Below the pieces are notes generated by a model that saw only the letters and a program-made list of their open reading frames with translations, did no database searches and was not told the origin of the DNA. Below are positions 1 to 12,500 of a stretch of DNA of 36,958 nt, piece by piece. The translations under genes were made by a program, and so were the position numbers. The DNA is from Kipferlia bialata (Eukaryota; Fornicata). The stretch spans positions 1 through 36,958 of the forward strand of contig BDIP01000045.1 in assembly GCA_003568945.1 (NCBI GenBank), written 5' to 3'. Position 1 is the first letter of the stretch, and the number at the start of each line of letters is the position of its first letter.

Positions 1-3000
1 CCAGACAGACCTGGCCCATGCAGACCAGAGAGAGACCCTCATGAAGATGCTGGTGACCCCCACCTCACCCCCTGCCATAGTGGAGGGTATGGCACAGAGG
101 GACGCCGCATATGCGGAGAGGCTGGGTGATGTGCTCTCCCCCTACATCAGTGACTACGAGACTGTGGTGCCCAAGATAATGGCACCCGCCAGGTACAGCT
201 CTCATCCAACCCCCCCCCCCCCCACCACCACCACTTTGTGTTGGTACATCCGGTGCTCTCCCTCACCTCCAGAACCTGCCTGTACCAGGTAGGGGTGATT
301 GGCTACTCGGTGTACCACCCCACCTCAGAGGAGGTCAAGGCAGACCTGGTCAGGTGGGAGGGAGTGTGCACTCATCTATCCACATCACATTCATATGCGT
401 CTACTCTCTCCCCCCCCCCTTACCTCAGTGGCAATGCCCGCAGCTACAAGTGCCAGAGTGACCCGTGGCTAGGAGACGGGACTGAGGATGAGGTGGCACC
501 CAATGGCCCTCCCAACCCAGACAGATACGAGTTTGTCACAATCATGCCAGGTACAATGTCTTGACTACTATGCGTCTGCTCCTACTGAGCGGACAGTCTC
601 TCTCAATTTCCGTCCTTACCCCAGGCCTCCGCAACGGTGATGTCATTGAGGTGGGCCCTGAGATTGTGATGAGACTGACACCTGAGGAGCGAGAGAGACT
701 CAGGCTGGAGGAGGAGGAGAGACTCAGAAAGGAGAGGGAAGAGCAAGAGAAAGAGAGACTCCGGAGGCTAGAGGAGGAGAGACAGAGAGTCAAGAGGGAC
801 ATCCTGGCGCCACTCCGGCAGTTTTTGACTGAGCACCACCTGTCTTGCCTCAAGGAGCAGAACGTGGCCCCCCTGCTAGCGACGTTCACCCCCCTCTACA
901 CTGAGTTCTGTGGGAGAGCGTGTGAGCAGTGCATAGCCGGTATGAGTGACGAGGAGCAGGGGCTGTCCAGGGCACTGAGGGTTAGGCTGGACGAGATGGG
1001 CACACAGCTGCACTTCAGAGAGAAAGAGGAGGAGAATATGCGCCAGATCATAGCAGAGCTCAAGGCTCTGCCTGTGGTGGTAGATGAAAGGTGAGTGATG
1101 GGTTGTGGTATTCTTCGTTACTTGCCATGCTAACACACCAGGTTCGATGATGTGGATGAGGAGCTGGCCGTTATTGCTCTGCGGCTGAAGCGTGCAGACC
1201 CCACTAGTCGCAAGGCATCAACACTGACAGCGGGGAGAGATGCTCTGCTGGCCGAGAAGCATGCGATGGAGGAGACCACGGTGAAGGCTAGATCCCTATT
1301 GTCCAGTCTGACCCGTCGCCACATGTTCCATCCCGAGGCAAAAGAGGTAGAACTGATGGATAGGAATATGGAGATTCACACACGCATACATACTCTGATT
1401 CCAGGTTATCGACTCCAACCCCCTTCTGCATCCGCTGGAGAACACCCGACTGGCCCCCTTCGCCAAGGCCTGCCTCAGCATACCTCTCCACAGGTTCAGT
1501 CCATCTGCCTTTGAGGGTGTCAGCCGCACCACCCTGCTGCAGGGAGTGCACCCCGACTCCAGGGTGCCTGTGGTGCTCAAGGGGTACGACCTCAGCGACA
1601 GGGACCAGGTGGAGCATGCCAGGAGAGAGGTGTCTGTGTTCGAGGCAGTCCAGGACTCGCACGTCGTGCCCTACCTCGGTCTGGTTCTAGACACTGGCAT
1701 GTGCTATGTCGTGACAGAGAAGTACGACTGCAACCTGCTGCAGTTTTTGAAGCACCAGAACCCCTCGGTAGAGACACGCAGGTTCATTGCCAGAGAGATT
1801 CTGCTGGGCATGGCCGCCCTGGAGGGACAGCGTGTGGTACACCGTGACATCAAGCCCCAGAACGTCCTTGTCAAGCACCACGGACACTCAGTGACGGGGG
1901 TGGTCCTCGCAGACTTTGGCATCTCCAAGAACAAGCAGGACTATGTCACCACCCTGCAGCGGACCTCTTCAGCCACCATGCTCTTCTGTGACCCTGAATC
2001 GCTGAGTACCCTCACCTTTGACTCCCTCTCCGACATCTACTCCTACGGCCGCACCATGCAGGTGCTGTTCTGCGACAGAGAGCACCTCGACAACCTGCTC
2101 TGGATGCACGGGGAGAACAGGTTCTCGAGCACCCAGGTAGGGTCCTCCGAGTGCAACTGCATCAACCACTGCTTGGGCCCCAAGGCAGACCGCATCTCAG
2201 CCCACCACATGGCTGCGTCGGGACTGTTCAGGACATGCCCCGGCCAGAAGGGAGGGGCAGTGGCTGACGCAGCGCTTGCCCGTGTGGACCACCTGCGTGC
2301 CGAGTGCTGGAAACGTGTGCACAAGGTCAGGAGCGACGCTGATACTGTGCCCTGCACTGCGGAGTCCCTCCTCAGGCACTTCACACCCGCAGAGGGACAG
2401 GCCCTGTCGGATGCTGGGTACTGCCGTATAGAGGTGTCAGACGCAGGGGGAGATGGGGAGTCTCCACTGCGCGCCATGCTATCAGCCCTTCAGATCCCCG
2501 TTCTGGTTGATGGCCACATGGTGAGACTGCTAGAGCCAGCAGGAGAGGGAGAGTTCCCCCTGATCCCGTCCCTAGCGGCATGCACCATCATGCAGGACAA
2601 TGACGCGGGGGTGGACATTCGGAAGACCCTCTGTGACTACTACTTCTCATTCGGTCGCTTCCTCGCCTTCCAGCTAGTGGAGGGGTCCCTCCCCCACGGC
2701 ATGCTGGGTCTAGCTGTGCTTGCTGCCATGAGAGGTGACATCAACACCCTGCTGCAGGATAAGGCAGCCACGTCCCGGGTGTTTGCATCCACGTTCCCAG
2801 ATCAGCGCCACTATCTACTGGGTCTCCTAGGCTCCAAGTTGGAGGAGTCAGACCCTACCTCTTTCGACTCTATCCCTGGGTCACCTGAGTCTGATGAGGT
2901 GCTGACGAGGCACAACACGGAGGCCTTTGCCACGCTGTTTGAGTCCTGCTATGTGAGGCTGATGATGGAGGCAGGGGTGGAGATCCACAGAGGCTTCTGC

Positions 3001-3742
3001 TCCCTGCACCCAGAGTGGGCCGAGGCCACTGCCGCCCTGACCCTGGACCAGTTCCTCGCTGCCTCTGTCTCCATGGCTCCCTTCACAGCAGACAAGTACA
3101 CAGCAGTGTTCACCATAGAGAGTGAGAGACTAAGAGACGCATTCAAGGTGTTTGTGGAAAGCCAGCTGGCCCTACACAACGACACTCTGCTGCGCCTGGT
3201 GCTGGTGTTTGCAACCAGCTCTCCCATGCTACCCCACAGCAAGGTGCTCAAGTATCCAAATACATCATATATGTGGTAAGTCTATTCCACTCACCTCTAG
3301 ATCACCTTGGAGCTGGCTGAACATGCCGACCGCCTGGCCCTGCCCTTTGCCTCTCAGTGCACGGCCACAATCACTGTCCCCGACACATGCCTAGACAGGC
3401 TGGACCTGGCACTGCAGGTACCAGATGTCACATGTCAGTTTGGGTATAGCTATATTAGTGTCTTGGCACCCACCCCAGGACAGCTGTGACGCTGCGGGTA
3501 TCTCCCTGGGCGACGGCACACGCAGCAGGCAGGCCGCGGTGGCAGAGCTCAACCAGGAGCTGAACCGGTTCCGCATCCTCTCTGACCGCACCCGCACCTG
3601 CCCCAGCTGTGGGGTGGCGGTGCACAGGACAGGGGGGTGCAACCACATGCACTGCCACTGTGGGAGGCACTGGTGCTGGGAGTGCGGCTTTGTAAGCACC
3701 TGCAGGGGACCGGTCTATACCCACATGGTGAGTGAGCACTGA
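1..3742 (+). CDS. Protein kinase - HECT - RBR RING2 fusion ubiquitin ligase (5' partial)
   Basis: Exons by GT-AG and continuous frame: <1-192, 273-353, 429-550, 625-1090, 1142-1346, 1405-3243, 3301-3417, 3479-3742; stop TGA at 3740. The N-terminal part has a charged E/R coiled coil (exon 625-1090). A Ser/Thr kinase domain follows: the putative ATP lysine is in PVVLKGYD, the catalytic loop is HRDIKPQNVLVK and the Mg loop is DFGIS, so it looks active. Next comes a HECT-like domain: FGRFLAFQLVEGSLPHGMLG matches the N-lobe signature, and LPFASQCTATITVPD aligns with the C-lobe LPxAxTCF block, giving a candidate catalytic Cys. The last exon has CPSCGVAVHRTGGCNHMHC then CGRHWCWECG, the RING2 (Rcat) fold of RBR ligases. 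Expected role: phospho-regulated ubiquitin transfer. Each domain call is strong; the fusion rests on in-frame splicing through two short introns (3244-3300, 3418-3478). The true start lies upstream of the window. Confidence 0.85.
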
Positions 3743-4142
3743 GGAATGTGAGGGATTGTAACGTCTAGGAGTCTCTGGGAGGTTTCCTGGCCTGGCTCTT
3801 TGGAAAGAGCTAGACATGTGTGTATGCTGTGTCCAAGTAGTTGTGTGTCGTTTGTGTGAGTGTTCCGCTTCCAGCATAGTGGTTGGATATATACCCCATG
3901 ACAGAGTAATCAGTTCCCAGCGGAATTATTATTCGAGTTATCCGAGACTATATGTGGTCATAGAGTGTCTAATAGATAGAGTGAGTCACACGACCCCGAA
4001 CCCTTTCTGTTTTTGCGGATGATGACAAAAAGACTAAAGGGTGTAGCCATACTGTCTAGTCCAAATACACGACCATCCATCTACTCTACATCAGAACCCA
4101 CTCAAGTTCGGCACAAGGCTACCCTTCTAATCTGCTGTCTTG
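3743..4142. other. Intergenic region between genes 1 and 2
   Basis: The two flanking genes are transcribed in the same direction. I see no conserved coding pattern, RNA gene or repeat here. It must hold the 3' end signals of gene 1 and the promoter of gene 2, but no motif is recognisable. Confidence 0.5.
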
Positions 4143-4630
4143 ATGGGATACCACGAGCGTCAAGGCACGCCAACTGGGCGCCGTGGCTCCGCCGCCTCGC
4201 CTTGGACAGAGACTGTTGACCCCCTGTCATCAGACTACATGTCAGGTCGTGGCACTGCTGGGGTGGGACAGAGCTTCATGGTCCAGGTCGCAGCACCCGC
4301 TGCTGCCACGGCTACGGTGAATGCTGCAGGTGCTGGAGGCACCCCTGGTGTTGGGGCTGCACCACCCGCCAACACCCCTCTACACGATTCCTCTACTGCC
4401 CCCTCCGCCCTTGACACTGCCAATGAGGGTGACCAGACACCAGAGGGAGATGCTGGTGGGCCAGAGTCCCCCCAGGATGCTGTAGGTAATGGTATCCTTT
4501 GAGTATGATTATGACTCACTTCCTTGTCATACAGTGACCCTCTACTGTATACACGGTCATGATTTCCACAGAGTTCTGTGCAGGTGGTATAGGCCTTCCA
4601 CACACACATACATAGTGACTCTGCCTTTAT

Positions 4631-4678
<48 letters not shown>

Positions 4679-7600
4679 CCCCCCCTTTCCCCCCCCCCCC
4701 CCCCCCCCCCCCCCTTCCCAATTTGGCACACTCTACTAGTATCAGTATCAGTTTGACTTCTACCACTGCCTCTCCTCTCCCCCCAGGCCGGTATCTTCCT
4801 GGGCGTCTTCCTCATGGTTGCATGTGTGCTGCTGCACAGAGCATCACTCCGGTATGTATATATATATATGCATTACATATGCACCAATATATATATACTC
4901 CACTCTCCCTATATGGTATGGTGGGTATGTGTGCTGCTGCACAGATCATCACTCCGGTACGTGCCTAAGAGTAAGTACATACACTCTCCCTTTATATATG
5001 TACTCATCCCTCTCCCTCCCCCTCACCCCAGTGTGCTTGTCAGCATCACCACCATCACAGGTGCAGCCACATACAAGGACATCGTCAGGTATGTGTGAAT
5101 ATGAGTATATGAATTACTATGTACATATACTATGTAGTCACATTGTGCAAGGACATCGTGTGATCCTCTCTCTCTATATATATGTTGAGTATGCCATTGT
5201 GTTCTCACCTCAGATGGGCCGTTGGTCCCAAGACTGCCTTCCTCGTCCCCCTCTTTGGCAGTTCCATCTACCTCACAGGGTGCACAGTATATTACATGGT
5301 GGCAGGTATAGATAGGCTCTATGGAGTAGGATATAATATATACATATATGTACTTGTACATACTATCGCATGATAATACTACATGGTGGGCAGATGTCTA
5401 CCTGACGGGGTAACACAGTCTACTACATGGTGGCAGGTATAAATAGAACACACTAGTTAGATATGTATATACATACTATGTATGTATATATGGTTCCATC
5501 TATCTCACTGGTGCACAGTCTACTACATGGTGGCAGGTATATATACATATGTATATATATATATATATATATCTATTTATATTTGTATATGTACTACATG
5601 GTGGCAGGTGTGGATAGATATAGATATATAGTTTCTATTGTAGGTATCAGTGGCTTCTCAGTCTATAATAGAGTCTCTCCTCCCACCCCAGGTGAGTACT
5701 TCTCCCAGCTGTTCCCCTCCGTCCACCTGGCAGCAGCCAGGATCATAATGTGAGTGGACATGAAGTGCATACTTATTCCTATACATATCTAGTCACTCTC
5801 TTATGTACATATCCACTCCCATGTCCATCCCCATCTCCTGTGAAGTTATACACACCATATATTGTATATTCACCCTCACCATCCCCATCCCTTAGTGTTA
5901 TCACTATATTATTGTGTGTAATCACTCACTGTATTTATCTCTGTCTCACCCCCAGGTCTATCCCCATGTTCTGTCTGTCCCTCCTGCCATCCCTCGAGAG
6001 GTACGTATTGCACTGTGTGTTTACCACATCATATGTATATATGATATAATTATCCATTGGTCCATACCTCGAGATGAACTGTCATTTGCACACTTCTTTC
6101 AGTCGGTCATATGGATGCCTCCAATCTTCATTGACCCCAAGCTCTCTGTTGTCTCCCATCATATCATATACAACCGTAACATATACCAAGAATTACTACC
6201 ATATCTATTGTTATAACCCCCCAGGCTCTCTGTCGTGTCTCTGTTTGCCATCGTGGCTGCCGTCTGCTCAGTCTGTTTTGTGGCAGGCACATTTGTGCTG
6301 GCAGTCTTTAGGGTGAGTAGTATTCAGTTGCTTCAGTATATGCATTCCCGTCGTGACACCTCTCACTGTGTAGAATGAGCTGAACCCTGTGTGGCTACCA
6401 GAGCACCCAGCCACGGCCATCAGCAACTGCTTCTCACTCATGTCGGGGGCATTCGGAGGTAAATATATAGAGTATTGTATATATTATATATACATATATA
6501 TACCTTTATATATGTGTGTGTCGGGGGCATTCGGAGATAGGGTACTGTGAAAGACATCTATGTGAAAGATGGATTATTTGTATCTGTACTGCGTAATAGT
6601 GATAGAGCTGTGATAGAGCTTACACCCAGGCGAGTTCATCATTGTGATGCTGTACACCAACATGGCAGCCAGGCACCAGTCGGAGAGGCAGAACAAGATG
6701 AAGAGGGTGAGATATGTATATGTATATATATATATGTGTGTGTGTGTGTGTATATACACTATGATTAATGAACAAGATGAAGAGGGTGAGATATATGTAT
6801 ATGTGAATGACACGACTATGTATAGTATATACACTCTCCACCTGGTTGCCATCTTTGCCTGTAACATATATATAGATAGTACATGCATATCAACATGTCA
6901 TATAGTGTTTATAGTACATGCCCTATCCTCACTTCAGGTCATCAACAACTCCCTGGGTGCCATCTTTGCCTGTAACATACTGATGGGGGCATGTGGCAGT
7001 CTCATGTTCGGAGCAGACACAGACCCTAACCGTACGTATCAGAGTATTATATACATGTATATGTATGTAGAGGGAGAGAGAGCGAGAGAGAGAGATAGAG
7101 AGAGAGTGGTCTCAAGTTCGGACCTGACACAGGCCCTAACATATATGCAGGGAGAAGATGTATAACAATACGTGTGTAGAACAGACTGGGATCCCACTTG
7201 TTGGTGCATCCGTATCTCTCTCTCTCTCTCTCTCTCTCTCTATGAGTGTATATACCTAACTGTCAGTACCCGTGAAATTCCTCTCTCTCTCTCTCTCTAT
7301 ACCTGACCTCCAGTGCTCATGAACTTCCCCAGCACCAACATCCTGTGCAACGTAGTCAAGGTTAGTATGGGCGAATATCTACACATCAGTTGTATCAATT
7401 GAATTCGGTTCTGTCTATATGTCCCCCCATCCCCCTCCTCACCCCAGGTCATGATGCTCGTTGTCCTGACCTGCTCCTACCCACTGCTCATGGCCATCAT
7501 CGGAATGTCAGTCGGTACGTGGGTATACGATATATACACCCTTAGTAACCTGACTGACAACCCCCTCTGATTCCAAAGTCATGGTTGCATTTCGACCCAT

Positions 7601-8152
7601 AATTACGGTTTCTATAGTGTTCAGTGTCAATAATTCTCACTCCCCTAGCGACATGACTGGCACACCCGAGCTTATATGATGATAGCATAGTTGTAATTGC
7701 TATCATGTGTTATCATGTGTGAGAAATGACTGAATATTGTCCTCTCAACATAGGCGACATGACTGGCAAGCCCCTGACCAACCGGCAGCGCATCACAGTA
7801 CTCACAGTGCTCTATGGAGGTACAATTGTTCTTAGATCTCTTTATATGTGCGGAAACAGTGTCATATAGTTATGAGTACATCTCCACCCCACATAGTGCC
7901 ATTGGAGAGTACCCGTATGAATCTCTCACCCCCAGTTGTGAGTGTGATTGGCAACGTGGCTGACTCCATCGCCTCCATCCTGTCCTTCACATGCGGCACC
8001 AGTGGGTCCATGGGTGAGTATTAATATATGCATATGTATGTGTGTATGTATACATGTATATATATACATTGCATCCACCCTGTCATTTACATGCGGCACT
8101 AGCGGGTCAATGGGTGAGTGGATGACTATGTGTATACAGAGTACATCATACT

Positions 8153-8190
<38 letters not shown>

Positions 8191-9262
8191 GACCCCCAGT
8201 GTACTACATCCTGCCAGGCATCATCTCATTCAGAACAAGGCCCGCAAAGGTAGGGATATGTATATACTGTGAATATTCTCCCATTCCACAAGTACTCTCT
8301 TCAGCGGGGTGTGTCTCTGAGTCATGAATGAATGCAGTCCATAGTATCTCTAACCCCCAGGTCCTGCCCCCTGTCCTGGGCACCTCTCAGCTGGGACCCA
8401 GCCAGGTATGTATATATATATATACCCAAATATATACACTGTGATGAATGGGGACCTGACCCTGACTGTACACTTCCTGTTGATACTCTACCTCACCCCC
8501 AGCACAGGAACTACGATGTCATTGGCAGTCCCCCTCCCTCCCTTCCAGCCTCACAGGAGGTCAGCGAGGTATGTGTATACTCTCCCGATATATACCAGTG
8601 GGAAGGCGTGAAGTGTTACTCTTAGTACTGAGTCCCCCCCCCCCCATCTAACACACCCAGGCCTCCTGTGTGCTGGGAGATGTCGAGGAGGCTAGGGGTG
8701 TGTGCATATCACCAGCGGCAGGTATGGGACATTGTTTCTAGTACCTGGATGTTGAGTACTAATATGTCTAAATTCGAGTGTATTGTATGTTCACTTCATC
8801 GGCTCTTACCCCCAGCTGATGGCATTGCGCCCTTTGGGTTTGTGGCACCATCTACAGATGCCCCAGAGTCACTAGGTATATGGATATATGTATTGTATCT
8901 ATAGCTCTATTGTATGTATACATATATGCATACTTGTGTTTGTGTAAGTATGTAAGTGGGACTGATTGACCTGCTGATGCAACCGAGGTGTTAATGTTGT
9001 CATTGCTTTACTTCTTTTACATGTGTACTAACCCCCAGGCGACGTGACTGAGGTTGTTGTGTCTGTCCCCACTGAGGCAGAGAGAGAGGCTGAGATGACA
9101 AAGAGGAGGGAGAGCACCCTCAGCACCTCTAGCTTTGAGGAGTCTTCACTGAGTGGGTATGAGCTACCACCCCTGCAGATCACGTGGATAGGGTGCACAC
9201 TCATAGCAACGGGGGTGGTTAACGCTATCCTCAAGACCAGTGAGGTCATCATGATGATGTAG
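4143..9262 (+). CDS. Amino-acid/auxin permease family transporter (AAAP, SLC38-like)
   Basis: Multi-pass membrane transporter, probably moving amino acids with H+ or Na+. Exons: 4143-4485, 4787-4851, 5032-5088, 5214-5305, 5692-5749, 5956-6000, 6225-6312, 6374-6458, 6630-6706, 6938-7031, 7314-7360, 7448-7514, 7754-7819, 7936-8013, 8200-8249, 8361-8405, 8503-8568, 8661-8721, 8816-8875, 9039-9262. Diagnostic AAAP stretch: MGACGSLMFGADTDPN followed by LLMNFPSTNI and TCSYPLL. Hydrophobic helices include AGIFLGVFLMVACVLL, TAFLVPLFGSSIYLTGC, LFAIVAAVCSVCFVAG and a last one near ITWIGCTLIATGVVNAIL. A long acidic/Ser-rich cytosolic loop (exons 8361-9150) splits off the last helix. Phases agree at every junction except exon 1 to exon 2: the first exon (Ala/Pro-rich, about 115 residues) ends in phase 1 and the next begins in phase 0, so a small exon holding the start of TM1 is unplaced. 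Introns carry several exon-edge copies. Confidence 0.85.
4635..4714 (+). repeat. C-homopolymer tract in intron 1 of the transporter gene
   Basis: About 80 nt of almost uninterrupted C, broken only by single or triple T. It lies 70 nt before the exon at 4787 on the sense strand, where a polypyrimidine tract would be. Its true length may be misassembled. Confidence 0.95.
5381..5611 (+). repeat. Four partial copies of an exon 3' end plus donor site
   Basis: The exon ending at 5305 finishes with CTACATGGTGGCAG|GTA-like sequence (residues YYMVAG). The following intron contains it again near 5382, 5424, 5524 and 5592, each but the first with GT after the copy. The third copy is longest and also repeats the upstream coding sequence for SIYL-TG. 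Spacers are TA-rich. Only the first copy fits the reading frame into the next exon (5692). Confidence 0.9.
7214..7298 (+). repeat. CT microsatellites in transporter intron
   Basis: Two (CT)n runs lie just ahead of the exon at 7314. Similar sense-strand CT runs occur at 8156-8187 in this gene and at 22361-22392 and 22976-23036 in gene 5. They sit where a polypyrimidine tract is expected and have probably grown by slippage. Confidence 0.8.
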
Positions 9263-9278
9263 GGGGAGAGAGAGAGCG

Positions 9279-9309
<31 letters not shown>

Positions 9310-9598
9310 GAGGTTGATTAGGTGATTAGTATCCCATGTGCCCCAGTGTGTGTTGGGGTTGGGAACTCTACCCTGAGTCTCATCGTTGGGATGGGATCAG
9401 TGGTACTACCAACGTTAGCGTGTATGATTATAGCATTAACATAAGTGTCATGGTCTGGTGTAGAGATGTGTTGGCAGACAGCGTGACACGTATAGTATAT
9501 GACTGGGTGAAATATAATAGATGACCCACTTAACAATCAGTGAATTCAGTCAAGTCATTTATTGAGGTATGGCCACTACCACCTCTCTCTCTCTCTCC
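9263..9598. other. Convergent intergenic region between genes 2 and 3
   Basis: Both neighbours end here. It opens with a GA-rich microsatellite (9265-9312). The rest is unique sequence without a convincing reading frame, and no polyadenylation signal could be assigned. Confidence 0.6.
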
Positions 9599-12500
9599 CT
9601 AACACTGGGCCTCCGTGTATATCACCCTCTCGCACCCATGTACCCCCCTCTCAGAGTATGGTATGCACACATCACCCTCTGCCCTGACACACCACACATC
9701 CAGCTGGTCTATGCACTCATCGCATGTGAGGTCAGAGGCAGGGGGTGATACAGGGGGGTCTACTGATCCACCAGGACAATCACCTGTGGTGTATACCACC
9801 CTCTCACAGTTGTGGACACCCCTCTCTGAGTAGGGCACACAGATACTCTCGGACTGGGTGCGCTCACACCACACATCTAGGGCATCTATGCACTCAGTGC
9901 AGTCAGAGGAGGTGGGGGGCTCTACGGGTGGTTCCACTGGTGGCTCTACTGGGGGTTCCACTGGTGGCTCGAGTCCATAGACTAGAGAGTAGACTGGGGA
10001 CACATGGTGGTACCTGAAGGTGGGATACAAGGGGACGCACAATAAATATTTGCAAATATATATATATATATATGTTGCATACCTCCCCGGGTGTCCGTGG
10101 CATGGCTTCTGTCCACATGGCACTATGTACAGCTGTTCCTCAGCAGACTGGGCTGGGGAGAAGTACCTTAGGGTTAGGCATACTAATTACAAGATCTCAT
10201 GGCATACTACTCTACATAAACACTCTGTATGCTGGATAGCAAGTACCTAGGAGTGTACTCGTACAGACCACAGGACATGTCCACACCCGTGTCAACCACC
10301 CTAAAGGCACTGCTTGTGACACCCTTTGAGTATATGTCCACACACTCATAGCGGGACCCAAGGTTACAAGACGAAGAACAGGAGCCAGGGCCTGGGGGTT
10401 GATAAGTATTGTAAAGAATACCAGTAACACTTGTGTACTTGTCACATATACAATACTCTCCCACCTGTCACCTCACACCCTGTGTCCAGTATCACATCAT
10501 ATGGCACCAGACCCCTGAGTGTCTCCTGGAAGGAAGGTCTCTCGATCCTGGTCTTCTGGGGGTGTAAGTATAGTGTCAATATAGATATCGTAACAATGTG
10601 AAGTAAGTACCTGCTATGCTATATGGCTGAGCATCGCGTATATATTGTATCATGGGTACCTGCACCACCCCTCTGAATGTGACCTGTACATCCTCTATAT
10701 AGGTGGTGTCCTCGGGGTAGTTGTCGGCCAGGGTGACCTAGAGGGTGAGACAGTGTCATTCGCACATATATAGTATGTAAACGAGCGACTCATTGTCAAT
10801 AACACGCCAGATAATACTTCCTGATGATACACATAGTCCCCACCTTCCAGAGTCCGTCTGCCCCCTCGTACCACTGTCTCACAGAGTAGAAGGTGAAGTC
10901 ACCTGGTTGTCAGAAGGGGGGGTACGAGGAGGGAAGTGTTTACACTCTACCTACCCTGATAGTCATGCCACTCTCCCTGGCAGAGGCATAATTACTAGTA
11001 TGAACACTAACATATATGTATATACTTACAGACATATGTCTACACATACCTATCCTGATTTCCCCTGCCCCACTGTCACTGGGTCTAGCAGGCAGCATCT
11101 CTGAGACAGTGCCATCTGGTGACTCTAGGGTGATGGAGAGGTCACCGAAGTACTGGGTGGACCCACTGAAGGAGACCTGGGGTTAGAATACATCACTCGA
11201 GTAGGTGACCAACCACTGCATGACATACACGGTGACTCGAAATACTGCCTTCTTAGTAACTGCGATTATACAGATATGCCCCGTACCATGACCTGCTCCA
11301 CCCTGAGTGAACCGTTGACCCTGAAGTTGGCAGTCACACCTGGGGGTGGGAAGAGGAGAGGAGGGTGTGTAAAACACATCTTGTCTGTACGACATCAGGA
11401 TATTCAACACCTGATTCATAGACGACGTGGACCGCTAGTATGGGTATGAATATATGTATAGCACAACCCCTACCATCTGGGTCATTTTGGGGCAGGTTCA
11501 TGTTGACTGACTTGGTGCCTGAGAACTCTCGGTAGGAGGGGAGGTCAGTAATGCGGCACTCCTAAGGATGAGGGTACAATAGACACACAAACACATATAT
11601 ATATATATATGTATGTAGGCTGCCCATCCCCCCACCTTTACATAGTCCATGACTAATAGGGTTAGGGTACAATTAACACACACACAATAAATGTATGTGT
11701 GAATGAATGTATGTAGTGAGTACGTCACCTTTACATAGTCCATGACGGCATCTGCATCCACAAGGCCAAACCCATGGTAGGGGCTGTGCTCAAAGCCTGA
11801 CACATCAGATACCTATGGGGGGGTTATTAGTAATATACAGTGGGAACTGTGTTAAACGCCATAGTCTACCTAGAGCATTCCTCTGCCCATTACATACACA
11901 TATAGGTTTGTGTTATGTACCTAATGCGTTCCGCTGCCACGTGTCTGCCTTGCTGTTGTATCGAGACTGGTCTCTGTCCATGTTGACACTCGTGGCTGCT
12001 AGGGCATACTGGGACATCCGAAGGTCGAGGGCTAGGAGGTGAGAGACATAATAAGATCAATATAGGCACATATATGTGTGAGCTCCATACACCCACCTGG
12101 CTCCTCCTCCTTGGCCAGTGTCATGACCCCGGCCACCATGGGACAGGCCGCAGAGGTGCCTGGAAAAATAGGCCTAGATATGTATATACAAATATATGTA
12201 TATAGGTATATATATAGGCATGTAAACACACGGTCACCATGGGACACGCGGCACAGTTGCCTGATGTCAATATATAGATATTAGTTACGTGATATATATA
12301 TGTATATGTCCATATAAATTCATTAGGGATAGGCAGCCCTTGTGCCTAGGATGAGACAAAGAATCATAGATATACGGATGTATGTGGAGGCATGTGTCTA
12401 TAGGGCCATGTTGCCATGGGAAAGCAAGGCATTACAGATAGTACCATTCAGAATCTACAGCCCACCCACCACTGAATCCGTCCTCGCAGAAGTCTGCGTT

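Noticed and set aside
238-564. A separate small plus-strand gene near the window start
   Set aside because: Its middle and end are two true exons of gene 1 read through introns; splicing accounts for it fully.
4557-4815. Gly-rich minus-strand proteins across the C tract
   Set aside because: They are translations of a homopolymer within an intron and carry no other coding evidence. The same holds for the plus-strand Gly frame at 20258.
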